From CAJQQY01 sp964564545 (lineage in GTDB: Bacteria > Bacteroidota > Bacteroidia > Chitinophagales > Saprospiraceae), in NCBI GenBank assembly GCA_964564545.1, contig CAZMBP010000002.1, forward strand, positions 90,400 to 154,399: DNA of 64,000 bases. The letters run 5' to 3'. Below are positions 1 to 9,531 of this stretch, one piece after another. The translations under genes and the position numbers were made by a program. Under the pieces are notes generated by a model. The model ran no database searches and had not been told where the DNA came from. It was given only the letters and a program-made list of their open reading frames with translations. The stretch's first letter is position 1; each line of letters starts with the position of its first letter.

Positions 1-1
1 A

Positions 2-1567
2 ACCGTGATTTTCAAAATCGAAAATGCTGGAATTACTACACTTTCTAATTTCGAAATGTCATATCAGTTAAATGATGAGCCAATTGTTACGGAACTATAT
101 ACAGGAAATTTAGGAAGCTCTTTTATTTTTTCGTATAATTTCACGACACCTTTAACTATCTCGTCGTCAGGAAGTTATACATTGAAAATGTGGGTAAATG
201 ACTTTACAGATCCTGCCAAATATAATGATTCTCTTTCAGTAGATTTTGAAGTAATAATATCATCGCCAACTGCTTTAGACGTATACGAGAATTTTGAATC
301 TACAGTTTTTCCACCGGTAAATTGGGGAGTTGATAATTTAGATAATCAAATTACCTGGGCTGAAAAATTAGTTGTTGGAAGTAATGGCAATATGACAACA
401 ACTGCTTGGTTGGATAATTTTAATTACAATGGAAATGGAGCTGAAGATGAATTGATAACAATGACTTTGGATTTGACAGATATTCCAATTCCTGGTTTGA
501 GTTTTGATTTAGCTTATGTTCCTTATTCTCAATTTAACTCTGATTCAATGAGGATTGATGTTTTTACAGATTGTGGAAATGAATATGTAGAAACAATATA
601 TGGAGCATCAGGTTTTGAGCTAGCCTCTATTCCCAATACGAATACTTCGAACTGGCAGCCAGCAAATGCTTCTGATTGGAAAAATGAAATAATCAGTTTA
701 GCTGATTATACAGATCAAGTCATCACACTTAAATTTATCAATGTTAATGGCTTTGGGAATAATTTATATTTGGACAATATTAATATATTTAATTCAACTG
801 CACCTCCAACTGCCAACTTTAGTTCTAGCGATTTGACTGTTTGTATCAATGATACAATTACTTTTTATAACAATACAATTACAAATAGTGCGGCTACCTA
901 TTTGTGGGATTTTGGGACAACTGCATTGCCATACACTTCATCGACTACTGAAGGACCGCATGATATTGTTTTTTCAAATATTGGAACTCAAACTGTTTCT
1001 TTAGAAGTGACCAATGCTTACGCAACTGATTTCATTTCAAAAGAAATTTTAGTAGTTGATGAACCATCTGCTTCTTTTGATTTTACAGCTATGGATGGGG
1101 TTTTGACTTTCCAAAATTTATCGCAAAATGGATCAAGTTACATTTGGGATTTCGGAGATGGAATGACTTCAGATGAAGAAAATCCAATTCACACTTTTGT
1201 AGAAAATGGAACGTATAACATTAGTTTAACTGTGGTCTCTGAAACTTGTAATAGTATTGTTACGATTTCACAAGAAGTAGATGTAATTGTAACTAAAGTT
1301 GAAAACTTGGACGTAGGATTTGATGTTTCTATATTCCCAAATCCTAACAATGGACTTTTTTATTTAGAAATAGAAAGTGAGGTTGCTCAGGATTTAGATG
1401 TAGAAATAATAGATTTAGATGGAAAAATTATTAGACAATTCTTAATAAAAAGCCAAAGCGAAAAAAGCATTCAAACAATTGATTGTCAGGGTATTACGAG
1501 TGGAGTTTATTTTGTGAGAGTAAAAAGTGGACAAGGTGTATTGATGAAAAAAGTCTTGATTCAATAA
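2..1567 (+). CDS. T9SS-sorted PKD-domain surface protein (5' partial)
   Basis: The frame is open to the left edge, so the start lies outside the window; the GTG at 5 is only the first permitted start. From the N-terminus I see a CARDB-like beta domain (to about residue 85), then a MAM/cleaved-adhesin-like jelly-roll region (about 95-265). Two PKD-type domains follow, with the signatures 'YLWDFG' and 'YIWDFGDG' (about 270-430). The last 80 residues are a T9SS type A sorting domain that starts 'IFPNPNNGLFYLEIE' and ends 'GVLMKKVLIQ'. Family knowledge says such proteins cross the outer membrane through the type IX system and are attached to the surface or released. No catalytic domain is visible in the part present; a protease or adhesin domain could lie upstream. 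A strong hairpin terminator follows the stop. Confidence 0.85.
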   Translation, partial: TVIFKIENAGITTLSNFEMSYQLNDEPIVTELYTGNLGSSFIFSYNFTTPLTISSSGSYTLKMWVNDFTDPAKYNDSLSVDFEVIISSPTALDVYENFESTVFPPVNWGVDNLDNQITWAEKLVVGSNGNMTTTAWLDNFNYNGNGAEDELITMTLDLTDIPIPGLSFDLAYVPYSQFNSDSMRIDVFTDCGNEYVETIYGASGFELASIPNTNTSNWQPANASDWKNEIISLADYTDQVITLKFINVNGFGNNLYLDNINIFNSTAPPTANFSSSDLTVCINDTITFYNNTITNSAATYLWDFGTTALPYTSSTTEGPHDIVFSNIGTQTVSLEVTNAYATDFISKEILVVDEPSASFDFTAMDGVLTFQNLSQNGSSYIWDFGDGMTSDEENPIHTFVENGTYNISLTVVSETCNSIVTISQEVDVIVTKVENLDVGFDVSIFPNPNNGLFYLEIESEVAQDLDVEIIDLDGKIIRQFLIKSQSEKSIQTIDCQGITSGVYFVRVKSGQGVLMKKVLIQ

Positions 1568-1572
1568 TTAGA

Positions 1573-1615
1573 ATATGCATCATTCCGAATTTTTTTAAAT
1601 AGGAATGATGCATAT
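1573..1615. terminator. Bidirectional hairpin terminator
   Basis: A 14-bp perfect inverted repeat (arms 1573-1586 and 1602-1615, atatgcatcattcc) lies between convergent genes, with T-rich sequence on both sides. It fits a shared terminator for the PKD gene and the LOG-like gene. Confidence 0.75.
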
Positions 1616-1622
1616 TTTATTT

Positions 1623-2759
1623 TTATTTTTCGACTGGTGGGTGATCTTTCAAAAATGCTAAAATCTCTTTTGGTTCATCTGAAAGATATAATAAATCGTG
1701 ATACTTTTTTCCAAAAGATAATTGCTTTAAAAGTGGATAAATCATCGTGTCAATTTCATATCGTTTTTTCCCTAAAAAAACCATCGGGCTATAATAATTA
1801 AAAGTCCCATAGTGATTTTGGGTAGCATCCATGAAAATTTCTTGCGTTGTTCCTGCACTTCCTGGAGAACAAATAATTCCATACAAACTAATTGCCAACA
1901 ATGTATCCTCTCGAATACTATTGGAAAAATATTTGGCAATATGAGAGGCAAATAAATTGCTTGGTTCATGTCCATAGAACCAAGTTGGGATAGCTAAACT
2001 TTTTCCGCCTTTTGGATATTTTCCCAAAACCTTCATTGCTTGAGTATGAAAATTTCTATCAGAAAAATGTGGTGCCTCTTGCAAAATAGAAATAGCATCC
2101 AATAATTTCTTTTTGGATTTTTTAGCAAAGTATGCTCCCAAGTTAGTTGCCTCCATAATTCCTGGGCCTCCTCCTGAGACAATAAAATATCCAGCTTCGG
2201 CTAGCAACTTTGCAGTCAAAGCTGTTTTGGTATAAAACTCATCCGTCCGTAAAGTGCTGTGACCTCCCATAAATCCTACGCACTTTTTTTCGGTCATTCC
2301 ATTGTGGTTAGGTTCAATCAAATCACGTAAAGCATCGTCCATGGCATGGTCATGAATTCGTTGCCACAAGGCTTCATTGATGCTTGGATTGAACTTAGAC
2401 TTAGAAAAATGTCGATAGATTTTGAAATCAACGCTATTGTCTTTTTTAGGAGAAAAACCCTCCATTAATTCCTGCCATTGGTACAATGATTTTCGGAAAG
2501 GATAATAGGGAAGTTTGGGAGGATAGGGGAAAATAGTTGCCCCCTTTTTTTGTAAAAAAGCCTTGTCTTCTTCTTTTAAAAGGCAACCTAAAAAAGTAGT
2601 ATTGCTAAATTTAAACGTTTTCCAATTAATTTCTAATTCTGTAAAATCTAAATCTTGCAAAGTGCAATTCTTCAACGAATTTCCTCCTCGAATGAATTGT
2701 TGAAAAGATTTAATTTCTTTGATTAAAATCTCTTGTGTTTCAAATTTCTTAAGGTGCAT
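1623..2759 (-). CDS. LOG-family Rossmann-fold protein with variant motif
   Basis: The central region has the nucleotide-binding motif 'GGGPGIMEATN' (about residues 196-206) and, downstream, 'SPGSAGTTQE' where LOG-family proteins (lysine decarboxylase-like, cytokinin riboside monophosphate phosphoribohydrolases) have PGGxGTxxE. The second glycine is serine, but the P, G, GT and final E are kept. At 378 residues it is longer than the usual roughly 190-residue LOG; an N-terminal extension of about 150 residues is unlike the catalytic core. Family members cleave nucleoside 5'-monophosphates to base and ribose 5-phosphate; whether this one is active is inference. It is cytosolic, with no signal peptide. 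It is followed at 22 bp by the preceding small gene on the same strand (3264-2782), so the two may be co-transcribed. Confidence 0.75.
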   Translation of the reverse strand: MHLKKFETQEILIKEIKSFQQFIRGGNSLKNCTLQDLDFTELEINWKTFKFSNTTFLGCLLKEEDKAFLQKKGATIFPYPPKLPYYPFRKSLYQWQELMEGFSPKKDNSVDFKIYRHFSKSKFNPSINEALWQRIHDHAMDDALRDLIEPNHNGMTEKKCVGFMGGHSTLRTDEFYTKTALTAKLLAEAGYFIVSGGGPGIMEATNLGAYFAKKSKKKLLDAISILQEAPHFSDRNFHTQAMKVLGKYPKGGKSLAIPTWFYGHEPSNLFASHIAKYFSNSIREDTLLAISLYGIICSPGSAGTTQEIFMDATQNHYGTFNYYSPMVFLGKKRYEIDTMIYPLLKQLSFGKKYHDLLYLSDEPKEILAFLKDHPPVEK

Positions 2760-2781
2760 TATATTTGATTTTAATTGGAAA

Positions 2782-3264
2782 TTATTTTTTCAAGGTTCGA
2801 AGCAAATGGAATAATTTTCCATCCGAAATCAAACTTCCCCATTGCATCATTTGAAAAAGTTCTTGCTCTCTATTTTCGTTTTTGTACTTTTTGTTGGCCG
2901 AGTATAATTGGAGTTTAGCATCAGATGATTGAAGTTTAACCATCATTTCTTCAGAGGAAATATCTTGAGTAAGATCTAATTCAGACTCACCATCAATTTT
3001 TAATCCCATCAGTTCGATGTCATCTTTATTACATCGGAAAATTTTCAAATCCTTTGGCGTTTTCATTTCAAGGTATTCTATTTTTGAAATGGTTTTATCA
3101 AAAACGATATCGCTAAAAATTTCAATAAGGCCTTCTGCTTTTTCGGGATCTTCTTTTTTTATTTTTTTCCAATCATCTCCTGTTACAGTATTGGAAACTA
3201 AAAATCGAATAAATTCAGTTTCTAATTCTGCTAATTCTTCGTTGGTTAATCTTCTATATTTCAT
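2782..3264 (-). CDS. Conserved Bacteroidota protein (DUF6495-like)
   Basis: A 160-residue soluble, charged protein beginning 'MKYRRLTNEELAELE'. I recognise the start and overall pattern as a conserved Bacteroidota family, probably DUF6495, whose function is unknown. There is no signal peptide, membrane segment or catalytic motif. It lies 22 bp upstream of the LOG-like gene on the same strand and 78 bp downstream of the last glycosyltransferase. It is most likely a housekeeping cytosolic protein; the family number is from memory. Confidence 0.7.
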   Translation of the reverse strand: MKYRRLTNEELAELETEFIRFLVSNTVTGDDWKKIKKEDPEKAEGLIEIFSDIVFDKTISKIEYLEMKTPKDLKIFRCNKDDIELMGLKIDGESELDLTQDISSEEMMVKLQSSDAKLQLYSANKKYKNENREQELFQMMQWGSLISDGKLFHLLRTLKK

Positions 3265-3342
3265 ATAAAAATTTATTTTTCAAGTCTAGGATTAAGTAAT
3301 AAAACTGGGTTGTTTTATAAATGCAAAAGTATTGAATAAAGT

Positions 3343-4365
3343 CTATTTTTTGTTTTTTAAAATTGAAAAAATCCCTACAAAACTTCCTAGACCATAACTC
3401 AGATGTAAAGTAAAAAATGAAATAAGAAAGTAGGGGAAAGCTCCTAGTTTTGGATTTTCGAAACTTAATTTGGCGGAGACAATACCTATGATTAAAAAGT
3501 AAAAGATTACTGGAAATATAAAAAGTTGCCACAACCAACTTCCACCAAAAAATAAAACTTGGATTAAAGCAACAAATGCTAACAATACATTTACAAAGAA
3601 AGCTAAAGGCACAAAATGTCGAATGGAAAGTGAATCAAATGTTCCTGTAAACCATGAAGTCAAAATTACCCATTTCCCATTTCCATAATTGTTTTTCCAA
3701 AGTGCACTAAAAGTGTCTCTTGCAAAATAAGTACACTCTACATCTGGAACTAAAAATATTTTTCCTCCTTGCCGTTTTATTCGTTTGTTCAATTCGATGT
3801 CTTGATTTCTTTTGAGCCGAACATCGTAGTTGCCATATTTTTTAAAAACAGCTTTTGGATAACAACCAAAAGGAACGGTATCTACTTCTTGTGGCTCAGA
3901 AATTCCCATACGATAAAGTGCATTCCCAACTCCAATGGGGTGGGAGAGCGTCCGAGCAATTGTTTTTGCTTTGATGGAATTGGAACGAGGTTGGATGTTC
4001 CAAATGCCACCCACATTTTCTGCAGGTAATTTTTTTAGCCAATAAATTAATTTAGAAATGTATTGTTTTGGATAAGCTGCATGAGCATCGAGTCGGATGA
4101 TGATTTCGCCTTGGGCTTGTTCGATACCGAGATTCATCGCTTGAGGAACGAATTGTTCAGGGTTTGGTATTAGTTTTATAAAGGGATGGTTTTCAGCGTA
4201 TTGTGAAATAATTTTTATTGTTTTGTCTGTACTCATTCCATCGAGAAATAGAACTTCCATTTCTTCTTGAGGGAAGTCTTGTTCCAATATGTTTTGGATA
4301 ACTGCTTCAATAAAATCTTCTTCGTTGAAGCATGGGATGAGAATGGAGACGATTGGTGTTTTCAA
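3343..4365 (-). CDS. Membrane-anchored family 2 glycosyltransferase
   Basis: The N-terminus carries the GT-A fold signature 'VSILIPCFNEEDFIEAV', then 'LDGMSTDKT' and the metal/sugar-nucleotide DxD-like 'RLDAHAAY' (about residue 93). The C-terminal third (about 245-340) has three or four hydrophobic segments, an arrangement common in ExoA-type enzymes that elongate lipid-linked saccharides at the inner face of the plasma membrane. At 340 residues it is of normal length. It is the last gene of the minus-strand glycan operon, 25 bp after the preceding glycosyltransferase. Donor and acceptor sugars cannot be read from the sequence. Confidence 0.88.
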   Translation of the reverse strand: MKTPIVSILIPCFNEEDFIEAVIQNILEQDFPQEEMEVLFLDGMSTDKTIKIISQYAENHPFIKLIPNPEQFVPQAMNLGIEQAQGEIIIRLDAHAAYPKQYISKLIYWLKKLPAENVGGIWNIQPRSNSIKAKTIARTLSHPIGVGNALYRMGISEPQEVDTVPFGCYPKAVFKKYGNYDVRLKRNQDIELNKRIKRQGGKIFLVPDVECTYFARDTFSALWKNNYGNGKWVILTSWFTGTFDSLSIRHFVPLAFFVNVLLAFVALIQVLFFGGSWLWQLFIFPVIFYFLIIGIVSAKLSFENPKLGAFPYFLISFFTLHLSYGLGSFVGIFSILKNKK

Positions 4366-4390
4366 AATAATTAATTAATTAAAAATCTAG

Positions 4391-5503
4391 TTACTTTAAA
4401 ATTTGTTGGTAAAGTTTGATTAATTTCTTCTCTTCTTGTTTCCAATTAAAAACATCCTGCACAGCTTGTTGTCCATTTTTTCCCATTTGAATGGATTGCT
4501 CTTCGTTTTCTAACAAGACATTTATAGCTTTGGCAATTTCTCTTGGTTTAAGTGGATTGGCACAAACTCCAGCATTATGTTTTGTAACAATACTTTTCCA
4601 AAGTGGGAAATCAGAAGTCACTATTGGCAAACTAGCTGCCATGTATTCAAAAATTTTATTAGGTTGTGCGTTGATGTGATTTGGTTCGGGGTGAAATATA
4701 ACAATACCCATTTTACTTTGCGATAAAATTTCAGCTACTTCTTTGCGATTCATTTTGCCTAAGAAATTTACCTTTTTCCAAGTGGGTAAACTTTTTATAA
4801 ATTCTTCTTCTTCCTTCGATTGGAACTCGCCAATTAAGGTCATTTTTGCATCGGTGAATTCCAACATTCTTATCATCTCTTCAATGCCTCGAATTTTACT
4901 CATCAGTCCAACATAACAAATGTCATGAGTTTTTTCTTTAGGGTTCTCAATGTTGAATTTCTCAAAAATAGGATAATTATTGACATCAACTGTGTTGGGA
5001 TTTATTTTTAAAAACCGATCTCGAATGAATGGGGTTGCTGTAATGATGGCATCCATTTTTGCCGCAATTCTGTTTTCATAAATTTCAAAAACCTTAGCAA
5101 TGACTGGGCGAACAATTGAAGGAATATAATACTTTGATAGAATCTGACGAGGTACATCTTCATGTGTATCGTAGATTACTTTTTTCCCTTTCTTCTTTAA
5201 CTTTATTCCTACTGGTAATAATTCGGGATCATGAAAATGATATATTTCAGCATCAATTTCCATCGCTTTTTCGAAAGCAATTTGTGTTGTTTTTCGCATT
5301 CTTTGTAATCGACCAGAAGTTGTAGATGTAATGTTATGGATTTGAATGCCTTGATCAATTTCACTTTTTTGATTAGCTACAATTAGATGAGTATCAAATC
5401 CATGCTTCGCCAAGGACACACATTCTTTTTGAAAAATACGAGTATCTTTTGCGTTATGAACTGTGGTGATATGGCAAACTTTATTTGCTTTTGAGTGACT
5501 CAT
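4391..5503 (-). CDS. Family 4 (GT-B) glycosyltransferase
   Basis: The 370-residue protein starts 'VCHITTVHNAKDTRIFQKEC', the N-terminal domain of GT4 enzymes. The C-terminal half holds 'IVIFHPEPNHINAQPNKIFEYMAASLPIV' like features: the nucleotide-sugar site with an acidic EX7E-type motif around 'NKIFEYMAASLP'. It acts in the cytosol or at the membrane surface, transferring a sugar to a growing glycan. Its start overlaps the end of the upstream GT4 gene by 23 bp, which indicates translational coupling in the operon. Sugar specificity is unknown. Confidence 0.88.
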   Translation of the reverse strand: MSHSKANKVCHITTVHNAKDTRIFQKECVSLAKHGFDTHLIVANQKSEIDQGIQIHNITSTTSGRLQRMRKTTQIAFEKAMEIDAEIYHFHDPELLPVGIKLKKKGKKVIYDTHEDVPRQILSKYYIPSIVRPVIAKVFEIYENRIAAKMDAIITATPFIRDRFLKINPNTVDVNNYPIFEKFNIENPKEKTHDICYVGLMSKIRGIEEMIRMLEFTDAKMTLIGEFQSKEEEEFIKSLPTWKKVNFLGKMNRKEVAEILSQSKMGIVIFHPEPNHINAQPNKIFEYMAASLPIVTSDFPLWKSIVTKHNAGVCANPLKPREIAKAINVLLENEEQSIQMGKNGQQAVQDVFNWKQEEKKLIKLYQQILK

Positions 5504-6650
5504 ATATTTCCAACATTATTAATTCTTGATTTTCCCAATTATATTCTTGAGCAGCAATTTGAAGTTCTTTTTTATAGGAATCAATCCCATTTTCTAAGAT
5601 GGTATCAATTGCCTTTTTTATCTCTTCAGTAGTATCTTCTTTTAAAACAAAACCTAATTTATTTCCAATTACTTCGCGAGTGACAATTAAGTCAGAAGTG
5701 ATCACCGGTAATCCTGCATGAATGTATTCAAAGATTTTATTTCCCAAACTCATATCATGACTTCGGTTAGTTTTTTGAATAATATATGTACCAATATCGG
5801 CGGAAGAAGTATATGATAATAATTCATTTGGAGCGACTACAGGATGATAAAAAATATTATTAACCTTCGCCATTTCGCTTTTTAAATAATCTAAATATGA
5901 ATTTGTATATGGAATTCCTAACAATACTAATACATATTTATCTGAGAAGGTTTTGAAAGCTTTAAGGAGTTCTTCCACTCCTCGATTTGGTTTTAAACTA
6001 CCTTGATAAAGTACTATTATTTGCTCAGATTTTAGGTTGAATTTTTTCCGAAAAACATGATTAGGTTTTACTTTTTGAAGGTTGGCACAATTCATCACAA
6101 TTTTTGGAGGAGTAATGTTATAATGCTCCCCATATACTTCTGCAATTGGCTGAGAAACAGTCATCATGGCATCTACCTTTTTGATATATCGGGCTTCTAA
6201 AAAGCTGATTAATTTGCCATAAAACTTTCGATCCACATTTTTGTCAAATTCTAATTCATGAGCATCGTATACCACTTTTGCGTTTTTATTGAAGTACTTT
6301 TTGATTAACATTCCCACAGGTAAGGGTAAAACATCACAAACGTGATAAAAGTCTGCATCTCGATGGTTTTTGACAATTCGATAAAATAGCTCGATCCATT
6401 TTAAAATTTGGACAAAATACGATTTAGACCAAGAGCGACTTTTTAACTTAATTCGATAAACTGGAATCTCTTCTTTGTACTCAAACTCAGGAAGTTCTTC
6501 TTCATGAAAAGCAATAACTTTTACATCGTAACCTCCTTTTTTTAAACTAATTGCTTCGCGCAAAACTCTACTATCATAAAGGAAATTGTTAAACACAAGT
6601 ATGGCGACTTTGTATTTTTTTGAATTTGTAGATGTATTGTTATTTTTCAA
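5481..6650 (-). CDS. Family 4 (GT-B) glycosyltransferase
   Basis: A 389-residue GT-B glycosyltransferase. The N-terminal domain has 'LREAISLKKGGYDVKVIAF', followed by 'VYDAHELE'. The C-terminal domain has 'LYQGSLKPNRGVEELLKAF' and the donor-site region 'DMSLGNKIFEYIHAGLPVI' with its paired glutamate. It closely resembles the neighbouring GT4 in architecture, so the pair probably adds successive sugars to one glycan. It is separated from the flippase gene upstream by 85 bp and overlaps the next gene by 23 bp. The acceptor cannot be inferred. Confidence 0.88.
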   Translation of the reverse strand: MKNNNTSTNSKKYKVAILVFNNFLYDSRVLREAISLKKGGYDVKVIAFHEEELPEFEYKEEIPVYRIKLKSRSWSKSYFVQILKWIELFYRIVKNHRDADFYHVCDVLPLPVGMLIKKYFNKNAKVVYDAHELEFDKNVDRKFYGKLISFLEARYIKKVDAMMTVSQPIAEVYGEHYNITPPKIVMNCANLQKVKPNHVFRKKFNLKSEQIIVLYQGSLKPNRGVEELLKAFKTFSDKYVLVLLGIPYTNSYLDYLKSEMAKVNNIFYHPVVAPNELLSYTSSADIGTYIIQKTNRSHDMSLGNKIFEYIHAGLPVITSDLIVTREVIGNKLGFVLKEDTTEEIKKAIDTILENGIDSYKKELQIAAQEYNWENQELIMLEIYESLKSK

Positions 6651-6735
6651 AATAGAATATTATTAATATTAACTGAATTTGGATTTTGTTAAAAAAAAAG
6701 CTGTAGTAGTTGTGATTACTTCTAGATGCTTCTTT

Positions 6736-8166
6736 TTATAAAATTTTCCAAAAACGGATTTTTTTACCTAAAAGAAAGTAAGCTAAACTCAATGATAAAA
6801 TAATCGCGGCAATCATTTTTTGAAAAATAATCATCCAGTCAATTCCATCACTTGGATAGTCAAACAAAATTGGTGAAATAAAATAGAAGGCTACCAAGAC
6901 AACAATGATGGATGTTAATTTGAAAAAATTATAATCAATCTTGTAATCTTTTTGACTAAAAAATAAATAGATTATAAATGAAAAAATTCCAGTTATACAT
7001 GTTGCTATGGCTGCACCAATGATACCAAATGATGGTATAAAAAGATAATTTAAAACTATGTTGGATATCAAACTAAAGATGCCGACATAAATAAAAACCT
7101 TTGTTTTTTTCGCAATGCTTACTCCGACAGCAAAGATATACATTCCATTAAAAAGAACGGCAGCTGTCAGAATAGGAATTACAGGAAAAGCAGGATGGTA
7201 GCTTTCTTCCGTCATTAAAATCAATATCTCTTTTGAAAATAAAATCAGGAAAATTAATAATGCTGACATTACTGAAAAGAATAAGTAAAAGAAATCTCGA
7301 AGCTTTTCTTTTGTTGCGGGTTTTTCATATTCTTTATAGACGATAGGTAGAAGTGCTCCCCGAATACCGATTAATAAAAAACCTCCTAGCGAGGCAAATC
7401 GAAAGGCAATACCATAAAGTCCTAAATCTGTGAGATTTAATAATTGTCTAATTATAATTCGATCGATATAAGTCGCAGCTATTAGAGTTAAGCTAGATAA
7501 AACTAGTGGATATGAAAAATTGAAAAGTTGCTGAAAAGCCTTTTTAGAAAAGATGAATTTTAAATAATTTTTATTGAGATAACTGACAATTAGTAATGAA
7601 GTTATTGTTGCAATAAATTGTCCGGTGAAATAACCGACTAATCCTAATTCATACTTTGCTAACAATATATATACGGCAATTGCAAAGACAATAGAATATA
7701 GTACACTAACAACTGCAAATTCTTTTACTCGTAAATCCCATCGCAATTGTGCTTTTAAAATGTAATCTAATTTTATAAAAAGAATCATGAAAATAATAAT
7801 TGTAAATACATTGTTATATTTTTCATCAGCAACAATGAGGAAGTTTATTTTTTCATAAAAAATTAAAAGAAATGCAATAGCTATGGAATAAATAAAAATC
7901 GTAAACCAAATAGTAGTAGAGACTAATTGTGTCTTCTCTTCAAGAGTTGCTGAAGCGGTATATCTGGCGAGCCCTTGAGATAATTCTAACCCTATCGAAA
8001 CACCAATTAGGCTAATAAAAACAACATATAAATCCAATGCCCCGTAAGCATCTGGTAAAATATACAGCGTTACTATTGGTAATAAAAAAAAGCCGATGCC
8101 TTTTGAAATGACCGTTGCTAGAGTGTAAATAAAACTATCCTTCAGTAAATTTTTTAACACGCTCAA
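6736..8166 (-). CDS. Wzx-type polysaccharide flippase
   Basis: A 476-residue polytopic membrane protein with about 14 hydrophobic segments, beginning 'LKNLLKDSFIYTLATVISKG', which is typical of the MOP-superfamily polysaccharide transporters. Such proteins flip undecaprenyl-linked oligosaccharides across the inner membrane. The placement among glycosyltransferases supports that role. Its start overlaps the end of the upstream glycosyltransferase by 32 bp (8135-8166). No Wzy-like polymerase gene is visible in the operon, so polymerisation, if any, must be encoded elsewhere. Confidence 0.88.
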   Translation of the reverse strand: MSVLKNLLKDSFIYTLATVISKGIGFFLLPIVTLYILPDAYGALDLYVVFISLIGVSIGLELSQGLARYTASATLEEKTQLVSTTIWFTIFIYSIAIAFLLIFYEKINFLIVADEKYNNVFTIIIFMILFIKLDYILKAQLRWDLRVKEFAVVSVLYSIVFAIAVYILLAKYELGLVGYFTGQFIATITSLLIVSYLNKNYLKFIFSKKAFQQLFNFSYPLVLSSLTLIAATYIDRIIIRQLLNLTDLGLYGIAFRFASLGGFLLIGIRGALLPIVYKEYEKPATKEKLRDFFYLFFSVMSALLIFLILFSKEILILMTEESYHPAFPVIPILTAAVLFNGMYIFAVGVSIAKKTKVFIYVGIFSLISNIVLNYLFIPSFGIIGAAIATCITGIFSFIIYLFFSQKDYKIDYNFFKLTSIIVVLVAFYFISPILFDYPSDGIDWMIIFQKMIAAIILSLSLAYFLLGKKIRFWKIL

Positions 8167-9430
8167 GTATTATTTTTTCAAGATGAGGTTTGTCTGATAT
8201 TTGCAATGCAGGTAACCCATGTTTATCAATTATTTTTTTGATGCCATTGTAAATAATTTCATCTTCTCCTATCGGGTAGACATCCAATAAATCTTCGTTT
8301 GGATCAGACCACCAGTTTTCTGGAATATCGTTATTAATGATTTTTAAATATTTTTTTGCAACTGCAGATGGCGACCATTTTTCTTGAACAAACTTTTGAG
8401 TTGCTTCGCTAAGTTGAATCCGATATGCATCATCCTTTATCATTTTTTCAATGGCACCATCGATTTGATCGGGTGTGATATACAACGTAGGAGGAATATC
8501 TTTTGTGTCGTAATGATGATGAATATCTTTGGCATATGTGCCACCTACCACAGATGGTTTTCCAAAAAAAGCAGCCTCTGAAGCAAAGACAGCCATAGGT
8601 GTATCTGAATATAATTGGTCAATCATAAAATCAGAACGTTGAATATAATTGACAACTTCCTTGTTTGGAACACCCTGAAGTAGCGTGAATTTTATTTTCT
8701 TTTGAGGATCACCTTTATACTTTGATTCGATTTTCTCCATTGCTTTCAAGATATGTTTTGATCCTTTGATGACTGCATTTGAAGGACTATGAAGAATCTC
8801 TAATGTTTGACTTTCTTCTTTTGGAGTAGTTGGAGAAAAATTCCTTTTGACTGGAATTCCAATATTTAACCACTTAATGTATGGCATAGAATGAAAAATT
8901 GCAGTGGGCGGATTATTGATGCTTATCACGCCATATTTTTCTAATTCTTGAATTTTTTCTTTTTGTATCCTAGTTTTTTTTACTAAAATATCTGTTGGAG
9001 TATTTTGTAGAAAATAAGTGTTGATGTAAACTGGGCGAGTATCACTTCCAGTAAAAACTGCAATTACCTTTTTTCCAAAAAAACGAAAAATGGGCAAATC
9101 GTATCCCCAGAAAAAAGTTATTCCTGATGAAAAAATAAATACATCATATCTCATTAAAAGAAAAGGAAAGTAAATAAGATGAACCCAAAATTTGATGAAT
9201 TCATAAATATAATATCCTATGTCTTTAACGATTTTTGTTTTTCTATTTTGTGATAAAAAACGATATAGTTGACTAAGAATTCTTTCGATCCAACTTCTTT
9301 TTACATCTTGATATTTATAAATATGCTGCTCTGGTAAAAAGATAGTTACATCGATTCCAAGTTCCTTAAAACCAAAATAAAGGAAAGTGAAAATGCCAGC
9401 TACTTCTTTGTTACCAATAAAAATTCGCAT
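8135..9430 (-). CDS. Glycosyltransferase (GT-B type)
   Basis: A 431-residue protein beginning 'MRIFIGNKEVAGIFTFLYFG'. The C-terminal half resembles GT-B transferases: 'LEILHSPSNAVIKGSKHILKA', then 'DFMIDQLYSDTPMAVFASEA' and 'FFGKPSVVGG', matching the usual donor-binding area. The N-terminal half is less typical and has two hydrophobic stretches (about 85-125), perhaps a membrane association. It overlaps the flippase gene by 32 bp, so the two are coupled. Activity on a lipid-linked glycan is inferred from family and context. Confidence 0.78.
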   Translation of the reverse strand: MRIFIGNKEVAGIFTFLYFGFKELGIDVTIFLPEQHIYKYQDVKRSWIERILSQLYRFLSQNRKTKIVKDIGYYIYEFIKFWVHLIYFPFLLMRYDVFIFSSGITFFWGYDLPIFRFFGKKVIAVFTGSDTRPVYINTYFLQNTPTDILVKKTRIQKEKIQELEKYGVISINNPPTAIFHSMPYIKWLNIGIPVKRNFSPTTPKEESQTLEILHSPSNAVIKGSKHILKAMEKIESKYKGDPQKKIKFTLLQGVPNKEVVNYIQRSDFMIDQLYSDTPMAVFASEAAFFGKPSVVGGTYAKDIHHHYDTKDIPPTLYITPDQIDGAIEKMIKDDAYRIQLSEATQKFVQEKWSPSAVAKKYLKIINNDIPENWWSDPNEDLLDVYPIGEDEIIYNGIKKIIDKHGLPALQISDKPHLEKIILERVKKFTEG

Positions 9431-9531
9431 ATAAATTAGGTATCGGATACTTTTAAAGTCTATCCGTTTTTTAGGTTTGTAAGTTGTTGGAAATGAGGTA
9501 GTTACTAGTAGACGAGGGATCCGATCCCTAA

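Noticed and set aside
5..7. GTG as true start of the first gene
   Set aside because: The frame is open to the window edge and the protein begins in the middle of a beta domain with no signal peptide, so the gene is partial.
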